Shown here: positions 62,601 through 64,000 of the stretch, in pieces
Numbering within the stretch: the stretch's first letter is position 1
Layout of the letters: every line of letters begins with the position of its first letter
Assembly: GCF_000243135.2 (NCBI RefSeq)
Contig: NC_019903.1
Span: forward strand, 658,001-722,000
Reading direction: 5' to 3'
Source of the DNA: Desulfitobacterium dichloroeliminans LMG P-21439
GTDB lineage: Bacteria > Bacillota > Desulfitobacteriia > Desulfitobacteriales > Desulfitobacteriaceae
DNA length: 64,000 nt
Notes under the pieces: model-generated
Databases searched by the model: none
The model's input: only the letters and a program-made list of their open reading frames with translations
Told to the model about the DNA's origin: nothing
Made by a program: the position numbers and the translations under genes

Positions 62601-64000
62601 TTATCTAGTCAATGCCCAGGAGATCCAAATCAAAATGGCTCAAGGAGCAAAACCCGGTGAAGGTGGACAACTGCCAGGACGTAAGGTCTACCCGTGGGTT
62701 GCCAAGACACGTCACTCCACACCGGGGGTTGACCTGATTTCTCCCCCACCTCATCATGATATCTACTCCATCGAGGATTTAGCCGAGTTGATCCACGATT
62801 TGAAGAATGCCAACCGGGATGCTCGCATCAATGTCAAGCTTGTGTCTGAAGTAGGGGTAGGAACCATTGCCGCTGGGGTAGCCAAAGGCAAGGCCGATGT
62901 AATTCTCATCAGTGGTTATGATGGAGGAACAGGAGCATCTCCCCGAACCAGTATCCGCAATGCGGGACTGCCCTGGGAGCTCGGCCTAGCGGAAACACAT
63001 CAGACCCTAGTCCTCAATAAATTAAGAGATCGGGTAGTGGTAGAAACGGATGGTAAGCTCCTATCAGGACGGGATGTGGTCATCGCTGCGATGTTGGGTG
63101 CTGAGGAATTCGGCTTTGCTACCACACCCTTGATTGCTCTGGGATGCGTCATGATGCGAGTATGTAATCTGAATACCTGCCCCGTGGGCATCGCTACTCA
63201 AGATGAAGCCTTAAGAAAGAACTTCACAGGTAAGCCTGAGCACGTAGAAAACTTCATGCGCTTTATTGCTCAGGAAATGCGGGAGATTATGGCTAAGCTG
63301 GGCTTTAGGACGATTAACGAAATGGTTGGTCGCACAGACCGCCTCAAAACCAAAGAGAATATTAAGAACTGGAAAGCCTCCCATCTGGATCTTTCGCAAA
63401 TTCTTTATCAACCCTATGCCGGTGACCCCATGAGTCGCTATAACACTCAAGCCCAAAACCACATGCTGGAGAAATCTTTAGACATGAAAAAACTCCTAAG
63501 GGTTTGCAAGCCTGCTTTAGAAAGCAAAAAGCAAATTCGCGCCAAACTAAAAATCAATAACGTGGATCGGGTTGTGGGAACTATCATCGGCAGCGAGATC
63601 TCGAAAAGGTACGGAGAGGCAGGTCTGCCGGAAGATACTATTAAGCTAAGCTTTGTAGGCTCAGCAGGACAAAGCTTTGGTGCCTTCGTACCCAAGGGCT
63701 TGACCCTAGAGCTAGAAGGAGACTCCAACGATTACCTGGGCAAAGGACTTTCTGGCGGTAAGATTGCTGTCTATCCACCGAAGACTTCTGATTTTATCCC
63801 TGAAGAGAATATCCTTATCGGTAATGTAGCTTTCTATGGGGCTACAGCTGGGGAAGCGTATATCAATGGAATTGCTGGCGAACGCTTCTGCGTTAGAAAC
63901 AGCGGTGCCCACGCCGTTGTCGAAGGGGTAGGTGATCACGGCTGTGAATATATGACGGGTGGAAAAGTCGTCATCCTCGGCAAGACGGGGCGCAATTTCG
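59692..64000 (+). CDS. gltB: Glutamate synthase, large subunit (runs off window end)
   Basis: 1436 codons are open to the window edge; the full protein is about 1500-1530 residues. The N-terminal glutaminase nucleophile is Cys22 (EHDACGMGF) after a 21-residue propeptide; [16 protein letters not shown] and [14 protein letters not shown] belong to that domain. The FMN/synthase domain has [34 protein letters not shown] and [13 protein letters not shown]; the [3Fe-4S] site is [19 protein letters not shown]. The window ends in the C-terminal GXGXG helix domain ([15 protein letters not shown]). It uses glutamine and 2-oxoglutarate to make two glutamate with reduced ferredoxin or NAD(P)H. Its leader is shared with glutamine synthetase. 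A small subunit gene, if present, is beyond the window. Confidence 0.97.
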   Translation, partial: MQNYGLPQKQGLYDPALEHDACGMGFVVSIKGEKSHGIIDEALTVLENLSHRGASGADENTGDGAGILVQIPHDFFKRECGVLGFELPQKGDYGVGMIFAHRYEDFRKTQMATFESIAAEEGQKILGWREVPIDKTSIGEGAKAVMPRFIQVFIEKNPQLSDGMDFERKLYTIRKRAEKVILPLCEDKGGTFYVASLSAKTIVYKGMLTAEQLRHFYLDLSDLDFASALAMVHSRFSTNTFPSWERAHPNRYIVHNGEINTIRGNVNWMRARQKCIDSPFFEDIAKVYPIVDESGSDSAMFDNSLEFLHLTGRTLPHAVMMMIPEPWENNELMRQDKKDFYEYNSFLMEPWDGPATMGFTDGVLIGGVLDRNGLRPSRYYVTKDDKVILASEVGVIDIKPENVQYKGRLEPGKMLLIDTEAQRIISDEEIKTSVALRNPYGEWIEKHIVRFSDQTAGFADIAHSEMAKDREVQIKGNEDLLKQQKAFGYTFEDITKTIQPMAVEGVDPVGSMGMDSPLAVLSEKPQMLYLYFKQLFAQVTNPPIDGIREEIVTSCNLLLGNSGNLLNPDREGTASLFLEHPILTNDQLHTIKMINHPQFKTVTLSMLYPVTGGAKAMERALDRLFREADKAMNEGANILILSDRGVNKEYAAISALLASSGLHHHLIRREIRTNLGIVLESAEPREVHHFCTLVGYGVTAINPYLAYETIEDLAAKGLLEGLTAKEGVKNFIKASVKGMLKVLTKMGISTMHSYHGAQIFEAVGLRKDVIDKYFTYTPSRLEGIGLEEIAQENQMRHESAYDENSLNADSLEVGGYFQCKEDGEKHLYNPETIYLIQRACREGNYALFKEFTKKINEEEVYTLRHLLDFKYNAGDTIPIEEVESVDSIVKRFKTGAMSYGSISKEAHEALAIAMNRLGGKSNTGEGGEDPDRFKVLPHDAGDNHNAFLQGDSKNSAIKQVASGRFGVTSNYLVNAQEIQIKMAQGAKPGEGGQLPGRKVYPWVAKTRHSTPGVDLISPPPHHDIYSIEDLAELIHDLKNANRDARINVKLVSEVGVGTIAAGVAKGKADVILISGYDGGTGASPRTSIRNAGLPWELGLAETHQTLVLNKLRDRVVVETDGKLLSGRDVVIAAMLGAEEFGFATTPLIALGCVMMRVCNLNTCPVGIATQDEALRKNFTGKPEHVENFMRFIAQEMREIMAKLGFRTINEMVGRTDRLKTKENIKNWKASHLDLSQILYQPYAGDPMSRYNTQAQNHMLEKSLDMKKLLRVCKPALESKKQIRAKLKINNVDRVVGTIIGSEISKRYGEAGLPEDTIKLSFVGSAGQSFGAFVPKGLTLELEGDSNDYLGKGLSGGKIAVYPPKTSDFIPEENILIGNVAFYGATAGEAYINGIAGERFCVRNSGAHAVVEGVGDHGCEYMTGGKVVILGKTGRNF

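Overview
This 64 kb stretch looks like chromosome of an anaerobic, spore-forming, low-to-mid GC Firmicute of the Peptococcaceae type, most like Desulfitobacterium (inference, no database was searched). Pointers are a GerA-type germination protein, a GerMN lipoprotein, a nickel CO dehydrogenase with its ferredoxin, type III glutamine synthetase, a clostridial-style AgrB/AgrD pair, frequent TTG/GTG starts and strong AGGAGG ribosome sites.

Layout. 1-3.7 kb: start of a germination gene, an IS1182-type element inserted beside IS21-like end repeats, and a frameshifted diguanylate cyclase. 3.7-11.3 kb: two tandem lipoproteins that seem to start at ATT, small hypothetical genes, a PrsW-like membrane protease pair, a PIN-PhoH ATPase, YkvA-like protein, lipid kinase and UspA. 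11.3-14.8 kb: metallo-hydrolase, UppP, LemA and a TPM-domain protein. 14.8-18 kb: a TPP riboswitch controlling a thiamine-precursor ABC importer. 18-24.5 kb: a CO-oxidation locus, cooA-like regulator / IS1182-type element / cooF / cooS / flavin oxidoreductase, with a TGTCG-N6-CGACA dyad before cooF matching the known CooA operator. 25-27.7 kb: three-gene surface-sugar operon. 27.7-37 kb: lactate racemase-type LarA, GerMN lipoprotein, a TDT transporter, a LysR regulator, a decayed second TDT gene, a TIM-barrel isomerase, a CitE-like lyase and citrate synthase; GAATA-N5-TATTC dyads tie the LysR gene to the lyase/isomerase promoters. 37-40 kb: two transporters. 40.2-43.2 kb: agr-type peptide signalling genes (sensor-like membrane protein, AgrB, a 40-residue AgrD) followed by an orphan PAS histidine kinase. 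43.3-54.9 kb: NadA, a LysR regulator, and a catabolic-looking run with a hydroxyacyl-CoA dehydrogenase-like protein, MFS carrier, two thiamine-diphosphate enzymes (one close to sulfoacetaldehyde acetyltransferase), an SCP2 protein, an iron alcohol dehydrogenase and an aldehyde dehydrogenase. 55-64 kb: nitrogen assimilation, with type III glutamine synthetase and the glutamate synthase large subunit (cut by the window end) sharing a leader with a GAGC-AAAGGC-GCTC hairpin overlapping an intrinsic terminator, as expected for ANTAR-type antitermination; MscS and a VOC protein lie between them.

How it fits together: CO sensing and oxidation, thiamine salvage serving several thiamine-diphosphate enzymes, organic-acid uptake and cleavage under LysR control, peptide signalling probably feeding a sporulation-type phosphorelay, and ammonium assimilation by GS-GOGAT under a shared RNA switch. 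No CRISPR array, rRNA or tRNA was recognised.
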